Below are positions 18,644-27,793 of a stretch of 64,000 nt of DNA, one piece after another (the first letter of the stretch is position 1; each line of letters opens with the position of its first letter). The DNA is taken from positions 1 to 64,000 of the forward strand of contig JARKQY010000002.1 in the NCBI GenBank assembly GCA_029974635.1, in the 5' to 3' direction. Below the pieces are notes generated by a model, which was given only the letters and a program-made list of their open reading frames with translations, was not told the DNA's origin and did not search any database. The position numbers and the translations under genes are program-made. Origin of the DNA: Bacillota bacterium (lineage in GTDB: Bacteria; Bacillota; UBA4882; UBA8346).

Positions 18644-18809
18644 AACCTTCAGGGTCGGTTAAATTCCGAACCGGCGGTAATCGAGAAACATATTATAGAT
18701 GAAATTATAATATGTTCAGTAGCCCGCGAGCGATAACAATCAACCATTGTTCTTTCGCAGATTTGGTGAGATTCCAAAGCCGACAGTACAGTCTGGATGA
18801 AAGAGGGTT
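18644..18809 (+). promoter_or_regulatory. FMN riboswitch (RFN element)
   Basis: The conserved blocks appear in order: TTCAGGGTCGG, then CCGAACCGGCGGTAAT, AGCCCGCGAGCG, GATTTGGTGAGATTCC, CCGACAGTACAGTC and TGGATGAAAGAG. The closing P1 stem pairs AACCTTC (18644-18650) with GAGGGTT (18803-18809). A terminator follows at 18831. FMN binding is expected to stop transcription before ribD, giving feedback on riboflavin synthesis. Confidence 0.97.
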
Positions 18810-18830
18810 TTGTATTTGTTTTGAACCTGA

Positions 18831-18860
18831 AGGGACGTCATGACGTCTCTTTTATTATTT
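18831..18860 (+). terminator. Riboswitch expression-platform terminator
   Basis: AGGGACGTCA and TGACGTCTCT (18831-18850) pair along their length with one G-T pair, followed by TTTATTATTTT. It lies 22 bases after the aptamer and 51 bases before ribD, the normal layout of a transcription-attenuating FMN riboswitch. Confidence 0.8.
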
Positions 18861-18911
18861 TACCACTTCTCGGTGACCTCTATGGTTAAATAAGTAATTT
18901 AAGGAACTCTT

Positions 18912-20027
18912 ATGGATCAAGACATTATCTTTATGAAACGCGCTTTGGAATTAAGCCGGCTGGGCGCTTCCATGACCCATCCCAACCCCATGGTTGGCGC
19001 AGTAATCGTTAAAAATAACCGGATTATCGGCGAGGGCTGGCACCGTGGTCCGGGCTTTCCCCATGCTGAAATTGAAGCCATCAATTCTTGCCGGGAGGAT
19101 CCGGAGGGCGCAACTCTATTCGTCACACTTGAGCCTTGTAATCACTGGGGCAAGACACCTCCCTGTACGGATGCCATCATCAAAGCCCGGATTGCTATAG
19201 TTAAATTCGCGGTAAAGGATAATAACTGTGATGTTACCGGGTGCGGCGACGAAAAGCTACGGGCAACAGGCATCAAAGTGGAAACCGGACTTTGCCGGGA
19301 TGAGGCCTTCGAAATCAACCGCAGTTTTTTTTATCACTGTCAAACCGGAAGGCCATGGATAATCATGAAATCCGCCACCAGTCTGGATGGGAAAATTACC
19401 ACCGCCGGGGGCGAGTCCCGCTGGATTACGGGACAACCAGCCCGTCAAATGGTACATCAACTTCGTTCCCAGGTAGGGGCGGTTTTAGTCGGCAGCGGAA
19501 CTCTCATCAAAGATAACCCGGAATTGACCAACCGGCTTCATGAACCCATCGTCCGGCAGCCGTTAAAGGTTTTATTGGACAGTGAATTAAGGGTAAGCAG
19601 CGAGAAACGTTTGGTCAAGGATAATCCGGATAATCTATTGGTTTTTTGCACGGAACGGGCCTCTTTATCCAAGATGAAAACTTTGCAAGACAGAGGGGTC
19701 CGGGTGAAGCGGCAATCTGTCTCGCAAAAAGTGGACTTAATCGATGTTTTAGATACTTTGGGTTCCCTAAAAATCCGGTCGATTCTGGTGGAAGGCGGTT
19801 CTGAAATCTTTGGGAGCTTCCTCCGGGAAGATCTCATTCAGGAATTTTATTTGTTTTATGCGCCCTTCTTCATCGGCGGCGCAGCCTCCAAAGGGGTTGC
19901 CGGCGGTGACGGAATTAAGGCGCTGCAAGATGCCCGCCGTTTAAAGATCAATACCATTGATAAAGTCGGTGAAGATATCTTAATTCACGCCTACAAAGAG
20001 GAGTTGACAGCTTGTTTACCGGTTTAA
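18912..20027 (+). CDS. ribD: Riboflavin biosynthesis protein RibD (deaminase/reductase)
   Basis: 371 residues, ATG. The N-terminal cytidine-deaminase-like domain has HAEIEAI and EPCNHWGKTPPC, the zinc-binding His/Glu and Cys pair. The C-terminal reductase domain (from about 147) has RPWIIMKSATSLDGKI, GESRWITG and LVEGGSEIFGSFL. It deaminates and then reduces the pyrimidine intermediate in riboflavin synthesis. First gene after the FMN riboswitch; its end overlaps the ribE start by 16 bases. Length and motifs are those of normal bifunctional RibD. Confidence 0.96.
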   Translation: MDQDIIFMKRALELSRLGASMTHPNPMVGAVIVKNNRIIGEGWHRGPGFPHAEIEAINSCREDPEGATLFVTLEPCNHWGKTPPCTDAIIKARIAIVKFAVKDNNCDVTGCGDEKLRATGIKVETGLCRDEAFEINRSFFYHCQTGRPWIIMKSATSLDGKITTAGGESRWITGQPARQMVHQLRSQVGAVLVGSGTLIKDNPELTNRLHEPIVRQPLKVLLDSELRVSSEKRLVKDNPDNLLVFCTERASLSKMKTLQDRGVRVKRQSVSQKVDLIDVLDTLGSLKIRSILVEGGSEIFGSFLREDLIQEFYLFYAPFFIGGAASKGVAGGDGIKALQDARRLKINTIDKVGEDILIHAYKEELTACLPV

Positions 20028-20647
20028 TCCAAGGAATCGGAGCTATACTCGAAAAAAAAGCGAGCCCGGGATCGGCTTCATTAAAAATAGCCACCTCTCT
20101 TATTTCCAAGCTGAACTTGGGAGACAGTATCGCTGTAAACGGCGTCTGTCTCACCGTGGCCGCCCTGGGTTCCGACTGGTTCAAAGCCGATATGATGCCG
20201 GAAACCTTAAAAAGTACCACCCTGGAATATTTACAACCGGGTGAGCGGGTCAATCTGGAACCGGCCCTCTCCCTCGCTGATCGTTTGGGAGGACATTTGG
20301 TCAGCGGGCATGTGGACGGCATCGGACAGATAGTTAAAATCCAGCCCCAAAGCAATGCGGTTATCATCCAGATATCAACAACCTCCGAATTAATGAAATT
20401 TATTGCCTTAAAAGGCTCCATAGCCGTTAACGGAGTCAGCCTGACAGTACAGGGAGTGACGGGAAACCAATTCGTAATATCCTTAATTCCCCACACCATG
20501 CAAACCACCAATCTCCAATATTTGCAAACCAACGACCAGGTAAATATCGAGGTTGACATTTTCGCACGCTATGTTGCCAATTTGTTAGAGCAAAGAACGG
20601 CCAACAACGGCCTGACTATAGACTTCTTAAAAGAGCACGGGTTTTAA
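20012..20647 (+). CDS. ribE: Riboflavin synthase alpha chain
   Basis: 211 residues from a TTG start, giving MFTGLIQGIG, the invariant N-terminus of the family; AAAGAGGAG lies upstream. Two tandem lumazine-binding barrels are visible, each with an AVNGVCLTV or AVNGVSLTV core and a GHVDG or related motif. It dismutates two 6,7-dimethyl-8-ribityllumazine molecules into riboflavin and the pyrimidine. Translation is coupled to ribD by the overlap. The product is called RibE in Bacillus and RibC in E. coli usage. Confidence 0.95.
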   Translation: MFTGLIQGIGAILEKKASPGSASLKIATSLISKLNLGDSIAVNGVCLTVAALGSDWFKADMMPETLKSTTLEYLQPGERVNLEPALSLADRLGGHLVSGHVDGIGQIVKIQPQSNAVIIQISTTSELMKFIALKGSIAVNGVSLTVQGVTGNQFVISLIPHTMQTTNLQYLQTNDQVNIEVDIFARYVANLLEQRTANNGLTIDFLKEHGF

Positions 20648-20767
20648 AACCAGCTCTATTCTTTCGACATTCGATTTTCAACTTCTGACTTCTGTTTTCT
20701 GACTATAGACTTTTGACTTAAACTGTAAACCGCAGACTGTAGACTTTAACTAAAGAGGTGTAATCAC
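20648..20767 (+). repeat. Low-complexity spacer rich in TTCTGACTT/TAGACT words
   Basis: Between ribE and ribBA the otherwise tight operon opens to 120 bases filled with near-repeats such as CTTCTGACTTCTG, TTCTGACTATAGAC, TTTTGACTT and CAGACTGTAGAC. The units share GACT but vary between copies. No terminator is seen, so transcription probably continues to ribBA, which has its own AAAGAGGTG site. Confidence 0.55.
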
Positions 20768-21973
20768 ATGAACTCAATCAAGGAAGCTATCGACGATATC
20801 AAAGCGGGAAAAATGATTATCGTGGTTGATGATGAAGGCCGCGAGAATGAAGGAGACCTGGTAATGGCGGCCGATAAAATCACACCGGAAGCGGTGAATT
20901 TCATTGTCACGCATGCCAGGGGATTATTATGCGTGGCATTGACCCCGGAACGGGCCCAAGAGTTGGAAATATCGCTGATGGTTCCCCGTAACACCGAGCA
21001 TATGGGCACTGCTTTCGGAGTAACCGTTGATTATAAAGATGTAACCACTGGAATCTCCGCATCGGAACGGGCCGCCACCATTCAAGCGCTGACCGGCAAG
21101 GATGTCAAACCGGAAGATTTTTTACGCCCGGGCCATATCTCAACATTAATCGCGAAACCGGGCGGGGTTTTGGTCAGGGCCGGCCATACCGAGGCCTCGG
21201 TTGATCTGGCTCGCCTGGCCGGATTGGAACCTGTCGGTGTCATTTGTGAGATCATGAATGAAGACGGTACCATGGCCCGCCGTCCGGACTTGGAAGTTTT
21301 GGCCCGGGAATATGGCTTTAAAATTGTAAGTGTGGCTGATTTGATTTCATACCGCTATGCTCAGGACCGGTTGGTCAAGCGGGAGGCGGAGACGACTCTT
21401 CCTAACAAATACGGTAATTTCAAGATGATTGGCTACTCCTCCTGCTGCAACAACCAGGAAAGTGTGGCTTTGGTTTATGGCAATATCGCTGCCAAAGTTC
21501 CGCTGGTAAGGGTTCATTCGGAATGTTTAACCGGAGATGCGTTCGGATCTTACCGCTGCGATTGCGGTGAACAATTGGATCAGGCCATGGCCATGATTGC
21601 CGCGGAAGGCGCCGGTGTCCTTCTTTATTTGCGCCAGGAAGGCCGGGGAATTGGCTTGCTGAACAAACTCAAGGCTTACCAGCTTCAGGACCAAGGGTAT
21701 GATACGGTAGAGGCCAATGAGAAGTTGGGATTCCAGGCTGATCTCCGGGAATACGGTCTTGGAGCCCAAATCTTGCGGGATCTGGGGTTGGCCAGGATCA
21801 GGCTGCTTACCAACAATCCCCGGAAGATTATCGGTTTAAACGGTTACGGTTTGGAGATTACCGAACGGATCCCCATTGAGATCAAACCCAGATCCGCCAA
21901 TCGTTTTTATTTGGAAACCAAACAGGAAAAATTGGGACATTTATTGGAGGTTGATGAAGGTGAGAGTAATTGA
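20768..21973 (+). CDS. ribBA: Bifunctional DHBP synthase / GTP cyclohydrolase II
   Basis: 401 residues. Residues 1-200 are DHBP synthase, with [15 protein letters not shown] near the start and [16 protein letters not shown]. Residues about 205-400 are GTP cyclohydrolase II, with the zinc site [18 protein letters not shown] and the [11 protein letters not shown] loop. The two activities supply both precursors of riboflavin, from ribulose 5-phosphate and GTP. Its 3' end overlaps the ribH start by about 20 bases. Both domains look intact. Confidence 0.97.
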   Translation: MNSIKEAIDDIKAGKMIIVVDDEGRENEGDLVMAADKITPEAVNFIVTHARGLLCVALTPERAQELEISLMVPRNTEHMGTAFGVTVDYKDVTTGISASERAATIQALTGKDVKPEDFLRPGHISTLIAKPGGVLVRAGHTEASVDLARLAGLEPVGVICEIMNEDGTMARRPDLEVLAREYGFKIVSVADLISYRYAQDRLVKREAETTLPNKYGNFKMIGYSSCCNNQESVALVYGNIAAKVPLVRVHSECLTGDAFGSYRCDCGEQLDQAMAMIAAEGAGVLLYLRQEGRGIGLLNKLKAYQLQDQGYDTVEANEKLGFQADLREYGLGAQILRDLGLARIRLLTNNPRKIIGLNGYGLEITERIPIEIKPRSANRFYLETKQEKLGHLLEVDEGESN

Positions 21974-22421
21974 AGGAAGCCTGGTCGGACGTGATGTAAA
22001 CATCGCTATTATTGTAAGCCGCTTTAACCACTTTATCACTCAGCATTTGTTGGACGGGGCATTGGATGCCCTGAACCGGCACGGAATCGCCGCTGATAAA
22101 TTGACGGTAGTTTGGATCCCAGGAGCATTTGAAATCCCCTTAATCGCCAAAAAACTGGCCGAATCCAAAAAATACGCCGCGGTTATTTGTTTAGGCGCGG
22201 TGATTCGCGGCGCCACTCCCCATTTCGATTATGTAGCCGCCGAAGTTTCCAAAGGCATTGCCTCAGTTGGGCTAGAAACCGGTATCCCAATCATATTCGG
22301 AGTAGTGACCACCGATAATATCGAACAAGCCGTTGAACGGGCGGGAACCAAATCCGGAAATAAAGGCTGGGATGCCGCTTTAACCGCATTGGAATTAATA
22401 GATTTGAATGCCCAACTATAA
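21954..22421 (+). CDS. ribH: 6,7-dimethyl-8-ribityllumazine synthase
   Basis: 155 residues from ATG 21954. GTG 21960 is an equally good start (154 residues, MRVIEGSL) because GGAGG at 21946-21950 is then 9 bases away instead of 3. The open frame back to 21876 lies inside ribBA and is not used. Family motifs are [39 protein letters not shown] and [19 protein letters not shown]. It condenses the pyrimidine with dihydroxybutanone phosphate. Last gene of the operon, overlapping ribBA. Confidence 0.95.
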   Translation: MKVRVIEGSLVGRDVNIAIIVSRFNHFITQHLLDGALDALNRHGIAADKLTVVWIPGAFEIPLIAKKLAESKKYAAVICLGAVIRGATPHFDYVAAEVSKGIASVGLETGIPIIFGVVTTDNIEQAVERAGTKSGNKGWDAALTALELIDLNAQL

Positions 22422-22432
22422 AGCGGTTCCGA

Positions 22433-22490
22433 AGGCTGTCCAAAAAGCAATTGAATCCGTAACATTCAAAACATCTTTTACGGACAGCCT
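22433..22490 (+). terminator. Inverted repeat after the riboflavin operon
   Basis: AGGCTGTCC (22433-22441) pairs exactly with GGACAGCCT (22482-22490), and the inner AAAAAG and CTTTT also match. It reaches into the last codons of the convergent GH20 gene. There is no long T run, so termination efficiency is uncertain. Related GGCTGTC hairpins occur at 2579 and 52452. Confidence 0.55.
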
Positions 22491-24457
22491 CCCGCTTTTC
22501 GTATGATTTGGCGAACGGCCGAAACCACCATCAACTCAACCTCGCCGCGGGGTTTTTCAGCCTCGTCGAGGAAGATGGTTTTTGCTTCAACCCATTCTTT
22601 TGAAGCGCGTTTTTGATTCTCAATCAAACTAAGCCCTTCCAGGCCTATAGCTGCTATTTTCGCCAAATCCGCCGCTAAATCCGCAATCTCCTTCAGCGCC
22701 GGCGCCTTACAAATGGTTTGTTGCAGCCGTTCATGATTGTTCTCCCATAGCGTTAACCAGGCTTTGGCCTCATTCAATTTGTTTTGATCCGGCGGAGTAC
22801 CGGCGAACATCTGGTGAATCAAGCGCCGGAAATCCCGGGCGATTTTCGCATCCGGCCTGGCCGCATCCACCATCCGGGTTAATGGTGAAAAGGTAGTGTG
22901 TTGGGAGTTAATATGCCTGGCGTATTCCTTCACCGGTTCAACCACATCCGCCAGGTTCTTTAATGCTTCAATGTCGTAACTACCGGCTAGCCGCCGTAAA
23001 AACATGAGATAATTCTTTTCATGGGTCAGACCCAACTCTTCCAGATGGAGGCTTACAGTATCCAACCGGCGGTACATATCATCCACATCGGTGACATCAC
23101 AGGGAGACCAAAACCGCTCCGCAATAGCCGCGGTTCGGGGCCAGATTCGGGAATCAATGTTTTCAGCGCTGACATATTCACTCCACATTGCGGCCTCTCC
23201 TCCCAGGATTAGCGCCTTTTGAGCGTCATTCAAGGAGCTTTTTTCCGGACACGGATCATTTTGATAATGATATTCAGCGGACTGGAGTAAATCAATATAA
23301 TATCCATTTGCCAAAACACACGGGAAACCCGCCTGGACGGCGCTTACCAAATGCTCTTTACCCCGCCATGATTCGATTACAGAGCTTTCAGCCAGCTTGG
23401 GATCTAAGATCTCATCCCAGCCCATCATTTTTTTGTGATGCTTGGCAAGAATCTCCCCTAAACGGTTCTGAAAATAAACCTGTAAGTCGCTTTTGGTTTC
23501 CAATCCATTGGACTTTTTAAATTTTACAATCTCGGGATCTTTATCCCACTGTTCATCAGTGACTTCATCACCGCCGATATGAATATAATCATCCGGGAAA
23601 AGGCTGGCCATTTCCCCGAAAAAGGTATCCAAAAACTGATACGTTGCTTCTTTGGCCGGATTTATCGAATTCGCAAAGATTTTATAACGGTCGGCAATGT
23701 GATATTCCTGGAAGGTACTGCCCAACTCCGGATACCCCACCAGCCAACTGGTACAATGGCCTGGTAAATCAAACTCCGGCACCACTCTAATACCCCGTTC
23801 GGCCGCATAGGATATAATCTCCCGAATCTGTTCCTGGGTGTAATATAGCTGATCCGAACCCATTTGGTGCAATTTGGGACATTGCCTGCTCTCGACCCTG
23901 AAACCTTGATCATCGGAGAGGTGCCAATGAAACACATTTAACTTTACAGCAGCCATTCCGTCAAGATTCCGCCTAATAACCTCCAGCGGTTGAAAATGAC
24001 GGGAACAGTCAATCATTAAACCGCGCCACGGAAACCGGGGGAAATCTGCGATGGTTACCGCCGGAATAAAAAACCCCTGGTCGTCACAGTCCAGCAATTG
24101 CAAAAAGCTCTCCATACCGCGAATAACCCCTAGATCCGTTGCGGCGCTTAAAAAAGCCTTTTCCGCAGTAACTTTTAGAGTATAAAATTCATCCTCATGA
24201 AGCTCCACTCGGCCTTCTCTTTGACAACTGATTTGCAACTCCGCCCCGGAGTCATTCATTACATTGGAAACCTCTTTTTGATCCACAAATAAGCCAGTCC
24301 TTCCGGAAAGCCGCTGGAGCATGCGGAGACTTCCGGAGGTCAATCGTGGCGAAACAATACCCTGAACCGCAATTTTAAACTGTTTGGTAATTCGTAACTT
24401 CCCCGGCTCAAAACTGATTTTGGCCGGAACCGGCATCAGATTGCCATAGTTATTCAT
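22478..24457 (-). CDS. GH20 beta-N-acetylhexosaminidase
   Basis: 659 residues. An N-terminal GH20b-type domain (about 1-125) precedes the TIM barrel, which opens with FPWRGLMIDCSRHF. The catalytic Asp-Glu pair lies in HIGGDEVTDEQW (D297, E298), and FHWHLSDDQGF is also family-typical. The C-terminal 150 residues are helical. No signal peptide is seen, so it probably cleaves imported N-acetylglucosamine oligomers in the cytoplasm. A TCA-N3-TGA motif shared with the chitinase, ABC and ROK genes lies 70 bases upstream, which argues for joint control. Activity on chito-oligomers is inferred. Confidence 0.92.
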   Translation of the reverse strand: MNNYGNLMPVPAKISFEPGKLRITKQFKIAVQGIVSPRLTSGSLRMLQRLSGRTGLFVDQKEVSNVMNDSGAELQISCQREGRVELHEDEFYTLKVTAEKAFLSAATDLGVIRGMESFLQLLDCDDQGFFIPAVTIADFPRFPWRGLMIDCSRHFQPLEVIRRNLDGMAAVKLNVFHWHLSDDQGFRVESRQCPKLHQMGSDQLYYTQEQIREIISYAAERGIRVVPEFDLPGHCTSWLVGYPELGSTFQEYHIADRYKIFANSINPAKEATYQFLDTFFGEMASLFPDDYIHIGGDEVTDEQWDKDPEIVKFKKSNGLETKSDLQVYFQNRLGEILAKHHKKMMGWDEILDPKLAESSVIESWRGKEHLVSAVQAGFPCVLANGYYIDLLQSAEYHYQNDPCPEKSSLNDAQKALILGGEAAMWSEYVSAENIDSRIWPRTAAIAERFWSPCDVTDVDDMYRRLDTVSLHLEELGLTHEKNYLMFLRRLAGSYDIEALKNLADVVEPVKEYARHINSQHTTFSPLTRMVDAARPDAKIARDFRRLIHQMFAGTPPDQNKLNEAKAWLTLWENNHERLQQTICKAPALKEIADLAADLAKIAAIGLEGLSLIENQKRASKEWVEAKTIFLDEAEKPRGEVELMVVSAVRQIIRKAGGCP

Positions 24458-24523
24458 TCAACCATCCTCACTTTTCGTCAGAAAAATTAACTTCGATTAC
24501 TGGTAAAAGAAGTTTATATTATT

Positions 24524-24541
24524 GGTTCATAGTGAAAAAAA
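24524..24541 (-). promoter_or_regulatory. Putative ROK operator upstream of GH20
   Basis: TTCATAGTGAAAAAA: TCA (24527-24529), three bases, TGA (24533-24535), then an A run. 70 bases before the GH20 start. Confidence 0.6.
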
Positions 24542-24639
24542 GATTTCATTAACCGCATACCACACGAAAAAAAATGCAAAAGTTGAGTAATCAACTTAAT
24601 AATTTTTAATATAGGTCGATAATTTTAGTAGTAGTACTA

Positions 24640-24665
24640 TAATATATAAATATATTTATATATTA
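24640..24665. repeat. Perfect 26-base AT palindrome
   Basis: The two 13-base halves (TAATATATAAATA and its complement) match exactly with no loop, and partial symmetry continues outward (TAGTACTA before, AGTATACTA after). It contains only A and T, so chance self-complementarity is easier than usual. It could be an operator or cruciform. Confidence 0.5.
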
Positions 24666-24731
24666 AGTATACTAGGGGAAGCTTTTTTTCTCAAGTCATT
24701 AGCATAGATAATTTTTTAATACAGAGCCTAA

Positions 24732-24750
24732 ATTAAAGCTTCGCTTTAAT
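24732..24750 (+). promoter_or_regulatory. Hairpin ending directly at a ribosome binding site
   Basis: ATTAAAGC and GCTTTAAT pair perfectly around TTC. The stem ends at 24750 and the Shine-Dalgarno AGGGGG starts at 24751. It may stabilise the mRNA 5' end or affect initiation. Confidence 0.5.
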
Positions 24751-24764
24751 AGGGGGTATTGGTT

Positions 24765-25079
24765 ATGTTTAATGAAATGAAGGTTTACTATAACGAAGAC
24801 GGTATTGTTTATGAATGCTTCGACGACAAAACCCGTAAAGAGATAACCGCTGAAGTCCAAAAACTTTTCACAACCAACCTGCGCAATAAAATTCCAATTA
24901 TGATCATCGATCCCGGCCAGGTAGAGGTACTAAAAGATGCGATTCACAGCGGGAATGAAGCCATTATAAAAATGAACGGCACCAGTGTCGAGTTTCACTA
25001 TAGCTATGGTTTTATAACCGAAGAAGAATATAAACGTTGCCAGGAATTGATCTCCTCCAACTCCTCCTATCCGTCATAA
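24765..25079 (+). CDS. Small conserved-looking protein of unknown function
   Basis: 104 residues from ATG 24765, chosen because AGGGGG sits 8 bases upstream; an in-frame TTG at 24759 is less likely. Mixed alpha/beta pattern, slightly acidic, no signal peptide, no membrane segment. The centre (IPIMIIDPGQVEVLKDAIHSG) looks like a beta-strand followed by a helix. I do not recognise a family. It is a single-gene unit between a hairpin leader and a strong terminator. Real by coding pattern, ribosome binding site and terminator. Confidence 0.65.
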   Translation: MFNEMKVYYNEDGIVYECFDDKTRKEITAEVQKLFTTNLRNKIPIMIIDPGQVEVLKDAIHSGNEAIIKMNGTSVEFHYSYGFITEEEYKRCQELISSNSSYPS

Positions 25080-25099
25080 ATCATGGATTTTTAACCCAG

Positions 25100-25155
25100 A
25101 CTCCGAAAAAGCCAACACGGATCTTATCCGCCGTTGGCTTTTTTCGGAGTTTTTA
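25100..25155. terminator. Bidirectional intrinsic terminator
   Basis: A 17-base stem (25100-25116 with 25133-25150) contains matched AAAAAG/CTTTTT and GCCAAC/GTTGGC blocks and is followed by TTTTT. It serves the plus gene at 24765 and the minus gene at 25171. Confidence 0.88.
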
Positions 25156-25170
25156 AATTGATTTCAGCTA

Positions 25171-26004
25171 TTAAAAATCAACTTGAAAACTAAGAATAAT
25201 ATTATTTTTATTTTGATGACTCTGATATTCACCTTGTAGTGCTATATTATCGGCCATTTTATATTTGCCGCCGAGCACTATCCATTCGGCCCAGGCCCTT
25301 AAATTTGGGGCCTGGCAAATCCCGGCATAAGCTTGGAATTTAGGAGCGATGCTAAATGCCCCTTCAACATAGAAACCGCTTTGCCAGTCGTTTCCGGCGC
25401 TGCTCTCGGTTACAAATTCTCCTAAAACCTGAAAGCGATTTGGTTTGTAGATTGCGTCAACCACAATACTTTTCCTGTCGGCTGTTGAACTAACCGATGA
25501 TAGTCCGACACCCAAATTTAAATCGCTGAGCACCGGAAAATCGACGCGCACCGCCAGATCCAGTCGGGATTCCGTAGGGGTCCCCCCACTCAAGGAAGAC
25601 GCAATGGATACCTCATCAAGGCCAATCTGATATTTTACTCCGGTCCCGTTGGCGGGTTCCAAAGCATCGGCCAGGCTTTCAATTATCGTTGCCGATTTTT
25701 CCGCGGACCAGGTAATTGGGAAATGCCCCACTTGCAGTACATCCGCTCTTTGAAACAGGCCTTTTTGATAGAAATACACGCTTTCGGGAAGAGCAGTAGA
25801 ACTGCCGAAACGAAATTCACCTTCAACGCCGTTATTGGTGCTTAACGCCGCATTCCATTTCAAGGCCAAGCGATCTAAAACGAATTGATTCAAATCAAAA
25901 GTCACCCGCAGATCACCTTTGACATCGATATTGGCAGCTAAAACCGCACTGGATGCCGTAAATAAAACCACCAGGAACACCGTTACAATAAGATATTTTT
26001 TCAT
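25171..26004 (-). CDS. Secreted putative outer-membrane beta-barrel protein
   Basis: 277 residues from ATG 26004, chosen because GGAGG lies 6 bases upstream; the open frame extends to 26073 without such a site. The N-terminus is a clear signal peptide (MKKYLIVTVFLVVLF, cleavage after AVLA). The mature part is made of short strands with alternating polar and hydrophobic residues and turns rich in Gly, Asn and Ser. The last residues are IILSFQVDF, ending in Phe, the signature used by outer-membrane barrels for BamA recognition. This suggests a porin-like protein in a diderm cell. Alternative: a secreted beta-rich protein in a monoderm. Family not identified. Confidence 0.6.
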   Translation of the reverse strand: MKKYLIVTVFLVVLFTASSAVLAANIDVKGDLRVTFDLNQFVLDRLALKWNAALSTNNGVEGEFRFGSSTALPESVYFYQKGLFQRADVLQVGHFPITWSAEKSATIIESLADALEPANGTGVKYQIGLDEVSIASSLSGGTPTESRLDLAVRVDFPVLSDLNLGVGLSSVSSTADRKSIVVDAIYKPNRFQVLGEFVTESSAGNDWQSGFYVEGAFSIAPKFQAYAGICQAPNLRAWAEWIVLGGKYKMADNIALQGEYQSHQNKNNIILSFQVDF

Positions 26005-26250
26005 CTTTAACCTCCATGAAATATGATTACATTTAACTTGACCGGAAACGCAATCAAATGTTCCAGATGACATGTTAAAATTCCTTTTTTATATTAATGA
26101 AATCCCCGTTAATCCAGTCAACCCGTCATAAAATTCCTGGTCGCGCCTTGCAAGTACGGAGGTTAATAGAAGTGAAATCAATACGATCCAAGCTATTTCA
26201 ATAACTTAATTCTGTTGTAAACATTATTAGGGCGATTACCCAAAAAATCA

Positions 26251-27057
26251 CTAGCTCTGAACATCTTGCAGGGCTTTAATAATTGCTTTGTTTTGGGGAT
26301 ATATCTGGAGCGCCTTTTGATAATAGACTGCGGCTTCAGCATTTTGTTTCTGTTTCCGGTAACCATGGCCCAACCACATGTATGAAATGAAATTATCAAA
26401 CCGGTCTTTACTTGCCAAGGCTTTTTCCAAAGTGGCGATTCCCTTTTGAATATTGCCGCCGCCGATCTCCGGAGCATTTATGTAGTAAACGGCCAGGGAA
26501 TTATAGGATGTATAATCCTGCTTATCCAGAGAAACCGCTTCGTTTAAAAGCTTTAAAGCTTTAGGCCCGTAGCTGAACGAATAAAAGAAATTCTTATACA
26601 CCGTCTGCCGCATATATGTATCGGCAAGCAACCGTAAAGCAGTACCGGATTTTTTCCGGTACGAACCGGCCTTTTGAACCGCAGTTTCGCAGTCTTGAAA
26701 ACATTGCAACGCGGCCGCTTTGTTATTAGCTACTTCAGCTGTTTCTGCCTCCAGAAAATACGCCGTCGCCAGCCAATAATATTTGCTAAATCCATCGGAC
26801 ATTGAATTTAAAACCTTTTTACAATTACCGATTACAGCCCCCACCTGTTTCAAATCAGCCTCACTATTATAAAACATTAACCGGGCCTGATAAAACAAAT
26901 CCAGGGCTTTCGAAAGCTCCGCGGCGTCTCCGTCAACACCGGCTTTGCCGTTCTCAGCAGCGGCTATAAAACATCCTCCCCACAACAAACCGATCATAAT
27001 CAATCCCAGTATCCAATTCCGACATGAACCTTTTCTGCTGTCTGTCTTCCTTAACAT
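26251..27057 (-). CDS. Exported TPR-repeat protein
   Basis: 268 residues, ATG with AAAGGAGA 8 bases upstream. An N-terminal hydrophobic segment (WILGLIMIGLLWGGCFIAAA) acts as a signal or anchor; the Cys after GG is not a good lipobox. Helical pairs follow, and the last 100 residues contain clear tetratricopeptide repeats (YMWLGHGYRKQKQNAEAAVY; ALQIYPQNKAI). TPR proteins mediate protein contacts, here probably outside the cytoplasmic membrane. It lies about 250 bases before the beta-barrel gene on the same strand. Function unknown. Confidence 0.75.
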   Translation of the reverse strand: MLRKTDSRKGSCRNWILGLIMIGLLWGGCFIAAAENGKAGVDGDAAELSKALDLFYQARLMFYNSEADLKQVGAVIGNCKKVLNSMSDGFSKYYWLATAYFLEAETAEVANNKAAALQCFQDCETAVQKAGSYRKKSGTALRLLADTYMRQTVYKNFFYSFSYGPKALKLLNEAVSLDKQDYTSYNSLAVYYINAPEIGGGNIQKGIATLEKALASKDRFDNFISYMWLGHGYRKQKQNAEAAVYYQKALQIYPQNKAIIKALQDVQS

Positions 27058-27181
27058 GGTAAGATTCTCCTTTCATAGTATATGAGTATATGACTAGCCA
27101 TTTTGCTCAAGTATTTAGGCTCTTAATTCTAAACTTATCATAATAATAATCCCCGCTCATTCTGTAAATCCTGCTCTTCAG

Positions 27182-27646
27182 TTACTGGTTTGAATTTAAA
27201 AGTTTAACCCGTATCGCTAATTCGGAATGATTCTGATAAAGAATTTCATGTCCCCTTATGGAGTTGTTACGCTGAACTAAATTCACTTTTCCTGAATTCC
27301 GGTTGAATTTAATCAAAAAATCAACGGTGCCATCCCGGTTATAATCTATTTCCTCCTGAATCCGGGCCGGCAGAGAACCAGTTGCTGCCTGCCACCGAAT
27401 TTGAATAAAACCGGTTTGCCTTTCGCAAAATAACCCCTCAAAGACCGGCCGGTGGACCAAGGTTTGGTAGCCGGGATGGTTGATGGTTTCAATCACCTCG
27501 CCGCCGCTAAACCAAGGTGAGATTGACAATCCTGTAATTACCACCAGTTTTTCCGCCATGCCATTCATCCCGACAAATGTCACTAAAACCAGCGGCAACA
27601 TTAATACTGCCCAGGTATACCCCAATATCGTTTTTATCCACGACAT
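27182..27646 (-). CDS. Membrane-anchored protein of unknown function
   Basis: 154 residues, ATG with GGAGG 9 bases upstream. One N-terminal transmembrane segment (YTWAVLMLPLVLVTFVGM) is followed by a beta-rich outer domain. Within it, DYNRDGTVDFLI resembles an EF-hand-like calcium loop (D-x-N-x-D-G-x-x-D). No family recognised. It lies downstream of the polyferredoxin gene on the same strand, separated by a 147-base low-complexity spacer, so membership of that operon is uncertain. Confidence 0.6.
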   Translation of the reverse strand: MSWIKTILGYTWAVLMLPLVLVTFVGMNGMAEKLVVITGLSISPWFSGGEVIETINHPGYQTLVHRPVFEGLFCERQTGFIQIRWQAATGSLPARIQEEIDYNRDGTVDFLIKFNRNSGKVNLVQRNNSIRGHEILYQNHSELAIRVKLLNSNQ

Positions 27647-27793
27647 CCAAATACGCCTCCGTTTTCCAGTTCGTTATCGTTAGTTATCTAGTTCTAGTTA
27701 TTTAGGTCTATAGTTAGTTAATTTTCTTGATAACAGGATAACATAGAGCTTGATAATCTCCAGATAACTAGAAAACTAACAAACTGTTTTTCA
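27647..27793. repeat. Low-complexity spacer of GTTATCTAGTT-type words
   Basis: Near-repeats of GTTATC, TAGTTAT, CTAGTTCTAG and GATAAC/AACTAG fill the stretch. Similar wording occurs at about 55440-55495. Confidence 0.45.

Larger units (their letters stand above)
24458..24764. other. Divergent, very AT-rich intergenic region
   Basis: Holds the ROK-type motif at 24527-24535, a 26-base AT palindrome at 24640-24665 and a hairpin ending at the ribosome binding site of the 24765 gene. No other gene seen. Confidence 0.6.

Noticed and set aside
26193-26477. 94-aa minus frame overlapping the TPR gene
   Set aside because: Different frame within the 3' part of the TPR gene, without its own ribosome binding site.
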